DNA from: an uncultured Lachnospiraceae bacterium | Lineage (GTDB): Bacteria > Bacillota > Clostridia > Lachnospirales > Lachnospiraceae | Assembly: GCA_910577045.1 (NCBI GenBank) | Contig: CAJTLB010000001.1 | Location: forward strand, 1-64,000 | Direction: 5' to 3' | DNA: 64,000 bases | Shown here: one piece after another, positions 17,323 to 26,621 of the stretch | Numbering within the stretch: the stretch's first letter is position 1 | Layout of the letters: every line of letters begins with the position of its first letter | Program-made: the position numbers and the translations under genes | The notes under the pieces: model-generated | Databases searched by the model: none | What the model saw: the letters and a program-made list of their open reading frames with translations, nothing else | Told to the model about the DNA's origin: nothing

Positions 17323-18536
17323 GTGAAAAAAGGTGGGTTAAATTATAAATTTACCATGTTATTTTTGGCATTTTCTTTATTTCTTGCGTTTATTTTGTGT
17401 TTTTTAAATATTAGGGCGTATTGGAAAGATCTGCTGGAAGAATATTTTAAAAAAGCGAAATATGCAGCTTCTACAACAGCTTTTTTGTTAGATGGGGAGA
17501 AAGTGGAAAGATATAGCCAGACCTTAGAAATGGATAGTGAATATCAAAAAGAAATATGGTTTATAGATAATTTAGCTGTTAGGCTAGGGGTAGAGAATTT
17601 GTATGTGATGGTTCCTATTTCAGAAGAAGAGATTATGTTTGTTTATGATGCAGGAAAGCTAGAAGAGGGAATGTCGGATAGTACTAGGCAAAAATTAGGC
17701 AGGACAACAGATTTCACAGGAAAAAATTATTCGGCGGCAAAAGATTTAATATTAAATGGGAAACAGGCAGAAGGGTTAGAAATTACAAATGAGGAATTTG
17801 GATATTTAGCTTCCGCTTATGAATTGCTTTATAGTACTGAGGGAGAAGTCGTTGGTTTTGTAGGGGCAGATTATTCTATTAGGGAAATGGAAAAAAAGCC
17901 TAGTATTTTATATTTTCCGCCATGTAATATGGGTATTTGTAATTGTCAGTATAGGCATAGTAGTATTGCTGCATATTGTAAAAAATGGTTTGATTTTACC
18001 GATCCAGGAAATTTCAAAGGATGTAGCTAGATTTGCAATTGATTATAAAGAAGAGCCTAATAAGGGCTTTTTGGGAAAAAATGCAGGAGATGAATTAGAA
18101 GAATTGGGATATACATTTTATAAAATGAAGAAGGACATTATAAACTATATTTCCAATTTAGAAAGGGTAACAATAGAAAAAGAAAAATTATCCATAGAGC
18201 TCCATATAGCAGCTTCTGTCCAAGAGTCTATGTTACCTAGTATTTTTCCAGCATTTCCAGAAAGAAAGGATATTGATATTTATGCCCTTATGGCTCCTGC
18301 CAGAGAGGTAGGGGGAGACTTTTATGATTTTTTCTTTATTGATGAAGGGCATATGGCAGTAGTAGTTGCCGATGTATCTGGAAAATCGTTTATTTGCTAT
18401 ATTTAGGGAGCTAGTGGAAAATACAGGGGTATTGGAAGAAATACTACATAATATTCAAAATGATATTATAAAATTTGCGAATACAGCGGTACAGGCCGAT
18501 GATATTACTATGTTAATATTTCGTTATCTTGGATAA
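17323..18536 (+). pseudogene. Broken membrane sensor with SpoIIE/RsbU-type PP2C phosphatase domain
   Basis: It starts with GTG 17323 and an N-terminal membrane helix, an extracytoplasmic sensor (to about residue 190), a second helix, a HAMP-like linker, and a PP2C domain with EVGGDFYDF and VVADVSGK. It is disrupted twice. A run of seven A at about 17889-17895 shifts the frame just before the second helix; six A would restore it. After VADVSGK the sequence jumps, in another frame, to the last PP2C strand (QADDITMLIFRYLG, stop 18536), so the middle of the phosphatase is deleted. It has the same promoter repeats as the 20265 gene and precedes the two-component genes by about 40 bases. Confidence 0.8.
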
Positions 18537-18578
18537 TATCCATTAGATTATGTGAAAGAATAGGGAGGAGGGGCTTGC

Positions 18579-19286
18579 ATGGCAAGAGATAGGATTCTGC
18601 TTGTAGAAGATGATGCAGAGTTATCCCTGATTACCTGCTTACAATTAGAAGAACGTGGATATGATGTATGTTGTGTCCATAATGGAGCAGAGGCGGAAGA
18701 AAGTATTAGAAAAGATACATTTGAGTTAATTATTCTTGATTTGTTGCTTCCCGATCAAAATGGCATTGATTTATGTAAGAAGATAAGAAGGCAAGTATTT
18801 TACCCTATTGTATTTACAAGCTGTATTGGTGATAAAAAAGTAATTATAAATGCACTGGAAAATGGGGCAGATGATTATGTAATAAAACCTGTTGAATACG
18901 ATGAGCTTGTGGCAAGGATTGAAGCAAATATTAGAAGGAACCGGTATTATAATGAATCAGAGTTCCGCAAAGGAAAAATTTGGTGCAGGCAGTTTATGAT
19001 AGATAAAGATCTCCATAAGGTATGGCATATTAGTGAAGAAGGAGAAAAACTTGCTATTATTACGCTTTCTCCTACAGAATATAAATTATTGGTATGTTTT
19101 GCAGAAAACCCAGGCGTATTAATTTTATACCATGAATTATACCGTTATATATGGCAAAGTGATGATTTAGGCGATGTGCGGACAGTAATGGTACATGTCT
19201 CTAATTTACGTAAAAAGATTGATATAGGTAAAAAAGGAGTGATAGATACAATAAGAGGTGCAGGGTATATCTTTACTGACAGATAG
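18579..19286 (+). CDS. OmpR/PhoB-family response regulator
   Basis: The 235-residue protein has a receiver domain (about 1-120) with the acidic pocket EDD at 10-12, phospho-acceptor D54 (IILDLLLP) and conserved K in VIKPVEYDEL, and a C-terminal winged helix (about 135-233) ending in VMVHVSNLRKKI and IRGAGYIF. A strong AGGAGG precedes its ATG. The cognate kinase starts 17 bases downstream. Its targets are probably the two promoters with 11-bp direct repeats at 17194 and 20164, the first of which drives its own operon. Confidence 0.93.
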   Translation: MARDRILLVEDDAELSLITCLQLEERGYDVCCVHNGAEAEESIRKDTFELIILDLLLPDQNGIDLCKKIRRQVFYPIVFTSCIGDKKVIINALENGADDYVIKPVEYDELVARIEANIRRNRYYNESEFRKGKIWCRQFMIDKDLHKVWHISEEGEKLAIITLSPTEYKLLVCFAENPGVLILYHELYRYIWQSDDLGDVRTVMVHVSNLRKKIDIGKKGVIDTIRGAGYIFTDR

Positions 19287-19303
19287 CATTAAAGGGGAAT
19301 GTG

Positions 19304-20164
19304 ATGAAAGGAGTAGTAAAAAAGACAGAAGGCGGATTTATTTTGGGCATAATACTTATATCAGTGGTTTGTATAGCAGAGATTTTCCTTAATAACATTT
19401 ATATTATTATAATAAGCATAACAGCGGAGGGGGTACTTATGTACTCCCTTTATCTTTATAGGAAGCAGAAAAGAACGGAAAAGGAACAGAAAATGCAGGT
19501 CTTGGAAGAGCAGAATGAAAATTTATATTGGTTTAAAAGAATCCTTGCACATAATATCCGTATGCCATTATCTATTATGCTTGGCTATGAGGATTATTTA
19601 ATAAAGCATGGGGAGTTCCAAAAAAAGGACAGGGAATTTATGGAAACCATATATAAGAATATGCTATATGTAAAAGAAGTTTTAAGCCAGACATTAGACC
19701 AAGAGGAAGAAGGCCAGTTCCAAAAGTATGATTTAACAGAATGTGTATATGAAGTAATGGGATATATTAAAAAAGCAGCACAAAAATCAGGTATTACAAT
19801 TACAATCCATGCTGTAGGCGGAATGGTAATTCCAATGAATAAAATACAAATATTACATTTACTATATAATTTATTTGAGAATTCTATTAAATATATGGGA
19901 AGGCCAGGGAAAATACAAATTACAATAACTTCAATGAAACATCAGGTTCTTTTTTTGTACCAGGATAATGGCAAGGGAATGGAAGCAGAAATAGTAAAGC
20001 ATATTTTTGAAAAAGGGTATAGGGGTGATAGAGAAAAGGAAGGAAGCGGGCTGGGCATGTATTTAGTATATTACGTAGTAAAAGGGCATGGAGGGAATAT
20101 TGAAGTAGAAAGTATGGTAAATAAGGGAATAAAAGTTTCTATCTATTTTCCAATTGCTTTTTAG
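19304..20164 (+). CDS. Membrane sensor histidine kinase
   Basis: The 286-residue kinase has two closely spaced membrane helices at the N-terminus (about residues 12-52) with almost no external loop, so it senses something in or near the membrane or via a partner. The phosphorylated histidine is in AHNIRMPLS (about residue 83), an H-box with R-M-P in place of the usual L-R-T-P. Catalytic boxes are NLFENSIKY, DNGKGM and GSGLGMYLV. GTG 19301 is directly before ATG 19304; AGGGG upstream suits the ATG. Its stop codon overlaps the regulator repeats controlling the next gene. It pairs with the response regulator upstream. Confidence 0.9.
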   Translation: MKGVVKKTEGGFILGIILISVVCIAEIFLNNIYIIIISITAEGVLMYSLYLYRKQKRTEKEQKMQVLEEQNENLYWFKRILAHNIRMPLSIMLGYEDYLIKHGEFQKKDREFMETIYKNMLYVKEVLSQTLDQEEEGQFQKYDLTECVYEVMGYIKKAAQKSGITITIHAVGGMVIPMNKIQILHLLYNLFENSIKYMGRPGKIQITITSMKHQVLFLYQDNGKGMEAEIVKHIFEKGYRGDREKEGSGLGMYLVYYVVKGHGGNIEVESMVNKGIKVSIYFPIAF

Positions 20165-20211
20165 AATCTTTAGCGAATCTTTAAATGTCATGTCGAATTT
20201 TCTGTTATAAT
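20164..20211 (+). promoter_or_regulatory. Second response-regulator repeat and -10 box
   Basis: GAATCTTTAGC (20164-20174) and GAATCTTTAAA (20175-20185) are followed after exactly 20 bases by TATAAT (20206-20211). Sequence and geometry match the site at 17194-17241, so both promoters are probably controlled by the adjacent two-component system. Confidence 0.75.
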
Positions 20212-20264
20212 GTAATAAAAAGTTATTACAGAAGTAAAAAGGATAAAAAAGAAAGGAGGAAAGC

Positions 20265-20588
20265 ATGGGAAAAGGAAACCAAGTAATAAAAAAAGAAGAA
20301 AAAAAGACAATAGCAGAGTACCAATATGAGAAAAATAATGATACAGGAATAGCCGCATTAATATTAAAGCCATATGCGACAGAAAAGATCGGTTATTATA
20401 AAATCCAGGATGCTGCTGGGCAGAGCTTGTTTTTAGATGAATTAATCCCTATAGACAGCCAGTTTTCTTATCTTTCTTTGTTCCTTGCTGACTTAGAAGA
20501 AATTACGGTAGAATTTTATGGAGAAAACCAAGAGTTTTTGTATAATGGGTATTTTGACATGTCTACTATAACAATCTATACCGAATAG
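20265..20588 (+). CDS. Unknown 107-residue protein under the two-component promoter
   Basis: I do not recognise this family. It is a soluble, acidic protein without signal peptide or membrane helix; the second half is strand-rich (YYKIQDAAGQSLF, ITVEFYGENQEFLYNGYF), which suggests a small beta fold. AAGGAGG lies 7 bases before the ATG. It is first after the regulator-repeat promoter at 20164-20211 and is followed by a broken tail-tube gene, so it may have been a small structural or accessory part of the lost injection system. It is intact, unlike its neighbours. Confidence 0.7.
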   Translation: MGKGNQVIKKEEKKTIAEYQYEKNNDTGIAALILKPYATEKIGYYKIQDAAGQSLFLDELIPIDSQFSYLSLFLADLEEITVEFYGENQEFLYNGYFDMSTITIYTE

Positions 20589-20598
20589 GGGAAGTGCT

Positions 20599-20860
20599 AT
20601 GGAAAGGAAAGATTGGCGGCGGAAAAATCAGGCTTTTTGTTTGGTTTTATTAGCTGTTTTTATAGGGAAAGATATAAAAAGATGGATAGTAAATGCTGTT
20701 TTTGATGAAACCAAGGCAGTACATATTATAAGTGGTTCCAGTACAAAATGTAAATGGGACAGCGGCATTTAGCGAGGTAAGCGGGATAGAAGCCTCTGTA
20801 GATGTAATTGAGTTCCGGCAAGGCAATTCAATAAAGAGAAATATTGGTATTTGGATATAA
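20599..20860 (+). pseudogene. Relic of a phage-tail/eCIS tube protein (gp19/Afp1-like)
   Basis: In the frame 20732-20860 the translation contains NVNGTAAFSEVSGIEA and SVDVIEFRQGN, a close match to the conserved start of T4-gp19-like tail tube proteins used by contractile injection systems (AFSEVSG then a V-E-Y/F-R-x-G-N strand). It then stops; the rest of the tube (about 100 further residues in the family) is gone. The upstream ATG 20599 opens a different frame, with stops between, so the gene is broken more than once. No sheath, baseplate or spike genes are in the window. Confidence 0.65.
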
Positions 20861-20889
20861 GGGAAAAGAAGAATCCCATTAGATCGATC

Positions 20890-20918
20890 TTTACAGATAA
20901 ACTTGTTTTTTATATAAT
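20890..20918 (+). promoter_or_regulatory. Promoter of the LtaS-like operon
   Basis: TTTACA (20890-20895) and TATAAT (20913-20918) are 17 bases apart and lie about 80 bases before ATG 21001. Confidence 0.65.
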
Positions 20919-21000
20919 AGGGAATGGATTCATTTGACTGTAAATAAAGTGGGGGATAAAAAGGAGTATAAAAACAGAAGTTTATAGGGGAAATTGAAAA

Positions 21001-23013
21001 ATGGAAGGGGAATATCAATATTTAGGGAAAAAAGTGAAAACTACATTAAGGCATATAGGGGAGAATCCGTATGTGTTTTGTATGGTGTTAGGGCTTTTAT
21101 TAAACTTTGGGGTAGAACTATTAAGCCGGAAATCATTTATATCAGTATGTTCCTATTTATTAGACAGGCCAGTTATTTTTTTCCATAACAGCCTAATTAT
21201 TGCGTTTACGGTATCTTTTGCACTATTGACAAAACGCCGTGTGTTTGCATTTTCTTTGTTAGCTATTATATGGCTGTTCCTTGGCATTGTAAATAGTGTA
21301 GTATTGGTATTCCGTACTACGCCTTTTACGGCACCAGATTTGCTTTTATTAAAATCTGCTTATACGGTTATGGGCAGTTATTTAACAGGGAAGCAGATTA
21401 TTTTTATTTGTATTGCTTTGTGTGTGCTACTGGGGTTTATTTTTCTTATTTTTTGGAAAGCCCCAAAAAGGAAAGAACGGATTTCTTATTGGAATGTGGC
21501 ATTTTACATTGGAGGCTTGTTTTTAGCAACCTATTTTTCTACTTTGGCAGGAACCCAGTCAGGGGTTTTGGCGGAACAGTTTGGGAATATAGGAATGGCA
21601 TATATGGAATATGGCTTTCCGTATTGCTTTGGGAATAGCCTGATAAATACGGGGATCGATAAGCCAGCCGATTATTCACCGCAGATTGTGGATGAACTAA
21701 TTATCCATGTAGAAAAGCCAATTATCCATTCGTCAAGGCCAATAGTAGAAGAAGGAAAAGAAGAGAAATTACCTAATATTATTTTTTTGCAGCTTGAGTC
21801 ATTTTTTGATCCAGCACATATAAAGGGAATAGAATTTTCTGAGAATCCATTACCTAATTTTACTTATTTACGGGCAACCTATAGTTCTGGCTACCTTAGC
21901 GTCCCATCGGTAGGGGCAGGAACAGCAAATACAGAATTTGAAGTAATAACAGGTATGGATTTGGATTTTTTTGGGCCAGGGGAATATCCTTACAAAACAA
22001 TTTTAAAAGAAACAACTTGTGAAAGTATTGCATATAATTTAAAGGAAAAGGGCTATAAAAGCCATGTATTACATAATAATGACGGAACTTTTTATGAAAG
22101 GAACCAAGTATTCCCGCAGCTTGGTTTTGACAGTTTTACATCGTTAGAATATATGGATGTAAAGGAATATACAGAAATGGGCTGGGCAAAGGATTTTGTT
22201 TTAACAGAGGAAATACAAAAATCTTTAAAGAGTACAAAGGAATTGGATATGATATATGCGATTTCGGTACAAGGGCATGGGAGTTACCCGGCAGAAAAAC
22301 TAGAAAATCCTTATATTAGTTTAATTGGGGAAGAAAATAATAGCTTAGAATATTATGTAAATCAAATTTATGAAATGGATTTGTTTTTGGGGGAACTTAT
22401 TGCTATGTTACAAAAATATCCAGAACGGGTGATTTTAGCAATGTATGGAGATCATCTTCCGGGGTTTGAATTGACAGAGGAAGATTTAACAAATGGGGAT
22501 ATTTTCCAAACGGAATATATTATTTGGGATAATTTTGGGCTAGAGAAGAAAGACAGGGATTTAGAGGCATACCAGTTGTCTGCTTATGTATTAGAACAGG
22601 CTGGGTTGTATAATGGGATTTTAACAAAATACCATCAAGTATTTTCAGGAGAAGAGAATTACTTAGCAGGGTTAAAACTTTTGCAGTATGATATGTTATA
22701 TGGGGATCAAGAGGTATATAATGGGGAAAACCCATTGAAACCTTCTAAACTTGTAATGGGGACAAATCCAATTTCTGTATCTTATGTAACGGAAGAAGAA
22801 GGTGTATTTTTAGTAAAAGGGAAAAATTTTACGAAGTACAGCCATGTGTCAGTAAATGGGACAGAAATAGAAACCATATATAATAGCTCAGATACATTAT
22901 TAATCCATGAAGCGTTGCAAGATGGAGATAAAATTACAGTTTATCAGGCAGGGAAAGATTCGGTTTGGCTAAGCCAGACACAAGAATATATTTATAATAC
23001 GGATAAGCCGTAA
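21001..23013 (+). CDS. LtaS-like sulfatase-fold phosphoglycerol transferase
   Basis: The 670-residue protein has five membrane helices (about residues 20-205), then an extracellular sulfatase/alkaline-phosphatase fold (about 255-540). Family landmarks are NIIFLQLESFFD with the metal-binding Glu, the nucleophile T308 in GAGTANTEFE, HNNDGTFYERN, and MYGDHLPG near residue 480. Such enzymes polymerise glycerol-phosphate for lipoteichoic acid or decorate other envelope polymers. After the catalytic domain is a C-terminal beta-rich module (about 575-665) resembling an IPT/TIG-like fold, an addition not found in standard LtaS. It begins an operon with an unknown membrane-anchored protein and a carboxypeptidase. 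Confidence 0.85.
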   Translation: MEGEYQYLGKKVKTTLRHIGENPYVFCMVLGLLLNFGVELLSRKSFISVCSYLLDRPVIFFHNSLIIAFTVSFALLTKRRVFAFSLLAIIWLFLGIVNSVVLVFRTTPFTAPDLLLLKSAYTVMGSYLTGKQIIFICIALCVLLGFIFLIFWKAPKRKERISYWNVAFYIGGLFLATYFSTLAGTQSGVLAEQFGNIGMAYMEYGFPYCFGNSLINTGIDKPADYSPQIVDELIIHVEKPIIHSSRPIVEEGKEEKLPNIIFLQLESFFDPAHIKGIEFSENPLPNFTYLRATYSSGYLSVPSVGAGTANTEFEVITGMDLDFFGPGEYPYKTILKETTCESIAYNLKEKGYKSHVLHNNDGTFYERNQVFPQLGFDSFTSLEYMDVKEYTEMGWAKDFVLTEEIQKSLKSTKELDMIYAISVQGHGSYPAEKLENPYISLIGEENNSLEYYVNQIYEMDLFLGELIAMLQKYPERVILAMYGDHLPGFELTEEDLTNGDIFQTEYIIWDNFGLEKKDRDLEAYQLSAYVLEQAGLYNGILTKYHQVFSGEENYLAGLKLLQYDMLYGDQEVYNGENPLKPSKLVMGTNPISVSYVTEEEGVFLVKGKNFTKYSHVSVNGTEIETIYNSSDTLLIHEALQDGDKITVYQAGKDSVWLSQTQEYIYNTDKP

Positions 23014-23027
23014 GAATCGAGGGAGAT

Positions 23028-24350
23028 ATGGGAAAAGTAAGGAAACTTCCATTTTTTATAAAGGGAATTATTATTGTTTGTGTAACAGCAGTTGTTGTTT
23101 GCCTGGCAGCAGTAGGGCTAAGGGTTATGGAAGAGCAGCAGCAAAAGCCCCGTGTAATAAAGGCAATGGTTTCTTTATTAGGGAATATGGCAGATAAAAA
23201 ATATAAGATGGATTCTTCTTATCAAATGCTAAAGAGTGGGAAGCTTGCTTATTCTGGTGAAATAATGTTAGGGCATATAGATGAAAATTTATTGGAAGAA
23301 CGATATCGTTTTTTAATTCCATATTTAAACCATACTTCATTAAACTATGTTTTTAATAAAGATGAACAGGGCAAAAAAGCAGAGGTTTCTTTGGAGGCAG
23401 CGCTTTACGGGACTCGTTCTCTTTCTTTAGAGGCATATTTGGATGAAAGGGAATGTATGGTGTATTTGCCAAGTATCCATAATAGTTATCTTTCTTTTTC
23501 ACCAGAGAATGTAAAGAAACAATATCAAGACTCCCTTTTATATACAGTATTGGGAGATGGGGCTGTTTTGCCGGAGGAGAATTTAGGAAATTATGTTTTT
23601 TATGAGAAAGAAAGCATAACAGAAGGGCATATAGATAACTTTGAAGGAAAATTAAAAGAGGGGCTGGAACTTTTTCAAGAATTATATCAGGAGATTACCG
23701 TAGAAAAGATAGATAGGAAAGAGGATATCCTTTGGAATGGAGGATATGAAAACTGTACAGCTTATGCTATGACAGTACCAACAGAGATAATCTATCGTTT
23801 TATAAAACTAGCAGGTGTCCAGGCAGAATCGTTATCCATACAAGAAAAGGAACTTTCTTTCTTGGTGTATTTGGATGGGAAAAAGAAGTTATTAAAATTG
23901 GAAACAGAGGCTACTGTGCTAGTAAAAGATCAAAAATTTCCAGTATCAGTGTTTTTTTATCCAAAGGGAGTAGAAAACCCATGGGATAGCGTGGCAGTAG
24001 AGTTAGATGTTACAATAGAAAATATTATATATGGGTTTTATCTTATTGGCAATAATGAGTTTTTAGAGGGAAAAAGGATAGTCCGCAGTAATGTTTCTAT
24101 GACGCAGCCTTATATTATGGAACTATTGGATATGGATATGGAGTTTGGGCAGGAAACAGGCAGTATATCAATAGATTTTGTTTGTGATACACCCGTGCTT
24201 TCTATGGATGGGGTTTGTAAGATAGAACCACTTAAAAAGGCAATAAACAAGCCAGAGGATGAGGCAGTAAAAATATTTGAACTGAATTTTTTTGAAATGC
24301 TGCGTTTTAGTAATGGATTAAATTGGAACTTCTTTAAAAAACAGGAATAA
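23028..24350 (+). CDS. Unknown membrane-anchored extracellular protein
   Basis: This 440-residue protein is not recognised. It has a single N-terminal membrane helix (about residues 10-32) without a cleavage site or lipobox, then an extracellular region rich in beta strands and charged residues, with repeated patterns such as Y-x-G-E-I-x-L and S-L-E-A-x-L-x. Starting 14 bases after the LtaS-like gene and followed by a D,D-carboxypeptidase, it probably works in envelope polymer assembly or anchoring. GAGGGAGAT precedes the ATG at reasonable spacing. Confidence 0.7.
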   Translation: MGKVRKLPFFIKGIIIVCVTAVVVCLAAVGLRVMEEQQQKPRVIKAMVSLLGNMADKKYKMDSSYQMLKSGKLAYSGEIMLGHIDENLLEERYRFLIPYLNHTSLNYVFNKDEQGKKAEVSLEAALYGTRSLSLEAYLDERECMVYLPSIHNSYLSFSPENVKKQYQDSLLYTVLGDGAVLPEENLGNYVFYEKESITEGHIDNFEGKLKEGLELFQELYQEITVEKIDRKEDILWNGGYENCTAYAMTVPTEIIYRFIKLAGVQAESLSIQEKELSFLVYLDGKKKLLKLETEATVLVKDQKFPVSVFFYPKGVENPWDSVAVELDVTIENIIYGFYLIGNNEFLEGKRIVRSNVSMTQPYIMELLDMDMEFGQETGSISIDFVCDTPVLSMDGVCKIEPLKKAINKPEDEAVKIFELNFFEMLRFSNGLNWNFFKKQE

Positions 24351-24406
24351 TCTTTTGAAAATAGGATTACATATAAAGTAAGAAGCCAATGTTTGGGGTT
24401 TTCTGA

Positions 24407-25654
24407 ATGAAAAAATTAATTACCTATTTATGTGCCCTATTACTCTTAATACAAATGGCATTACCTTGTATGGCAGCAGACGGAGAGAGAATCCAAGTTG
24501 ATACAGAGGTGCTGTCAGAGCTGGTAGAAGAGGCAGAAGGAACAAAAGAAACAGCGGCAGATCTAGGGATAACCGCTTTGGCGGCTGTATTAATGGAGGC
24601 GGAAACAGGGACGGTCTTATATGAAAAGAACCCAGATCAGGCATTAAGCCCAGCAAGTATTACAAAAATAATGACATTAATCCTTATTTTTGATGCGCTA
24701 GAATCGGGGCAGATTACATTAGATGAGCAAGTAACGACAAGTGCACATGCAAAATCAATGGGTGGGTCCCAGGTGTTTTTGGAAGAGGGAGAAAGCCAAA
24801 CAGTAGAAACCATGATAAAATGTATTGTGGTTGCTTCTGGGAATGATGCTTCTGTGGCAATGGCAGAGCATATTTGTGGGAGCGAAACAGAATTTATTAA
24901 CCGGATGAACGAAAGGGCAAAGGGGCTTGGAATGACATCCACACATTTTGAGGATTGTTGTGGGCTTACAGATTCTAGGACTCATTTAACTTCGGCACGT
25001 GATGTGGCACTTATGTCCAGGGAATTAATTACAAAATATCCACAGATTCATCAATATTCGACAATATGGATGGAAAATATTACTCATGTTACCCAAAAGG
25101 GCAGTAGTGAATTTGGCCTTGCCAATACAAATAAGTTATTAAAACAGTATGAATATTGTAATGGCCTTAAAACAGGAAGTACTAGCTTGGCTAAGTATTG
25201 TTTGTCTGCAACGGCAGAAAAAGATGGTATTAAATTAATCGCTGTTATTATGGCCGCCCCGGATTATAAAGTCCGTTTTTCAGAAGCAAAAAGTTTATTA
25301 CAGTATGGGTATGGCATTTGTAAAATGTACCATGATGAAAATTCTGAAATACTTCCAGATGCCTTGATCCAAGGAGGGGTGAAGGAATATGCTAAAATCC
25401 GTTATGAGGGGGAATTTTCCTATTTAAGCACAGATGGGATGGATGTATCACAGATAACAAAAGAATATAAAATAAATGAACAAAATAAAGCCCCTATAAA
25501 AGAAGGAGATATTGCAGGAAAAACAGTTTATTATCTAAATGGAAAAGAAATTGGAAGTGTGAATCTTTTGTATGCAGAGCCGGTGGAAAAAGCAAGATTT
25601 TTGGATTATTTAAAAAAAGCCTTTCAAAGCTGCCTTGTTTCGTTTATACTATAG
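24407..25654 (+). CDS. D-alanyl-D-alanine carboxypeptidase (DacF/PBP5 type)
   Basis: A 415-residue low-molecular-weight penicillin-binding protein with signal peptide (cleavage after ALPCMA) and the three active-site motifs: S84-I-T-K87, SGN (in VASGNDASVAMAEH) and KTGS. It trims the terminal D-Ala from peptidoglycan stem peptides outside the membrane. A C-terminal beta domain and final hydrophobic/amphipathic tail (about residues 395-415) for membrane attachment are present. A second carboxypeptidase lies at 28106-29311 with SHN instead of SGN, so the pair may differ in timing, e.g. vegetative versus sporulation. Confidence 0.92.
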   Translation: MKKLITYLCALLLLIQMALPCMAADGERIQVDTEVLSELVEEAEGTKETAADLGITALAAVLMEAETGTVLYEKNPDQALSPASITKIMTLILIFDALESGQITLDEQVTTSAHAKSMGGSQVFLEEGESQTVETMIKCIVVASGNDASVAMAEHICGSETEFINRMNERAKGLGMTSTHFEDCCGLTDSRTHLTSARDVALMSRELITKYPQIHQYSTIWMENITHVTQKGSSEFGLANTNKLLKQYEYCNGLKTGSTSLAKYCLSATAEKDGIKLIAVIMAAPDYKVRFSEAKSLLQYGYGICKMYHDENSEILPDALIQGGVKEYAKIRYEGEFSYLSTDGMDVSQITKEYKINEQNKAPIKEGDIAGKTVYYLNGKEIGSVNLLYAEPVEKARFLDYLKKAFQSCLVSFIL

Positions 25655-25731
25655 TTGGTTATGATAAGGTTAGGTTTGTTGTGTTTTGCAAGGCAAGGGA
25701 TAAAAAATAAAAGAAGGAATTGGGAAAATAT

Positions 25732-26607
25732 ATGAATTTGTATATTTTAGCAGCACTATTTATAGTTGTGTTAGTAGCACTTGTAATCTTCCATTTAGAA
25801 ACAAAACGGTTTATAGTAAAAACATATACAATAACGTCAAAAAAGCTTCCAAAGGCTTTCCACGGCACAAAAATTGCTTTAGTTTCTGATCTCCATAATG
25901 TAGAGTATGGAAAAGAGAACCAGAAGCTTTTAGAGGCAATAGATAAAGAAAAACCAGAGTATATTTTAGTGGCAGGAGATATGTTAGTAGCAAAAGCAGG
26001 GGAAGATTTTTCTGCTGCCATTGCCTTTTTAAAAGCCATATCAGAAAAATACCCTGTATATTATAGTTATGGGAACCATGAATGTAGGTTAAAGGAAAAG
26101 AAAGTGGTTTATAAGGATATGGCGGCTAGGTATAACCAAGAAGTAGAAAAACTGCCGCTTTTCCTACTGCATAACCAAAATGCAGAAATAAAAAAAGGAG
26201 CCTCTTCTATCCGTATTTATGGGCTTGAAATTGGCATGGAGTATTATTATAAATTTAAGCCATATAAGATGACAGGCATGTACCTAAATAAAAGGCTAGG
26301 GAAAAAGAACCCAGAAGAGTTTTCAATCCTAATTGCCCATAACCCTTATTTTTTCCAAGCTTATGCAGAGTGGGGCGCAGATTTAGTAGTGTCTGGGCAT
26401 AACCATGGTGGGATTGCCCAAGTCCCGTTTTTAGGCGGGCTGGTAGATCCAAACTTACGTATCTTCCCAAAATATGATAAAGGATTGTTTCAAGAAAAGG
26501 ATTCCCAGATGGTATTAAGCGCAGGTACAGGAAGCCACAAACCTAATTTCCGTGCTTTTAACCCGCCAGAGCTTTCAATTATAAAATTGGAAATGCCAAA
26601 TGGCTAA
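25732..26607 (+). CDS. Membrane-anchored calcineurin-like metallophosphoesterase
   Basis: A 291-residue phosphoesterase with one N-terminal membrane helix and the full metal-binding set: SDLHN, VAGDM, YGNHE and SGHNHGG. The YkuE/YaeI-like group acts on lipid or nucleotide phosphates such as UDP-diacylglucosamine. ATG 25732 is preferred to TTG 25720, which sits directly on the AAGGA ribosome site. The stop overlaps the next small frame (TAATG at 26605), so it is coupled to scpA. Confidence 0.85.
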   Translation: MNLYILAALFIVVLVALVIFHLETKRFIVKTYTITSKKLPKAFHGTKIALVSDLHNVEYGKENQKLLEAIDKEKPEYILVAGDMLVAKAGEDFSAAIAFLKAISEKYPVYYSYGNHECRLKEKKVVYKDMAARYNQEVEKLPLFLLHNQNAEIKKGASSIRIYGLEIGMEYYYKFKPYKMTGMYLNKRLGKKNPEEFSILIAHNPYFFQAYAEWGADLVVSGHNHGGIAQVPFLGGLVDPNLRIFPKYDKGLFQEKDSQMVLSAGTGSHKPNFRAFNPPELSIIKLEMPNG

Positions 26608-26621
26608 TGGAAAGGAAACTG

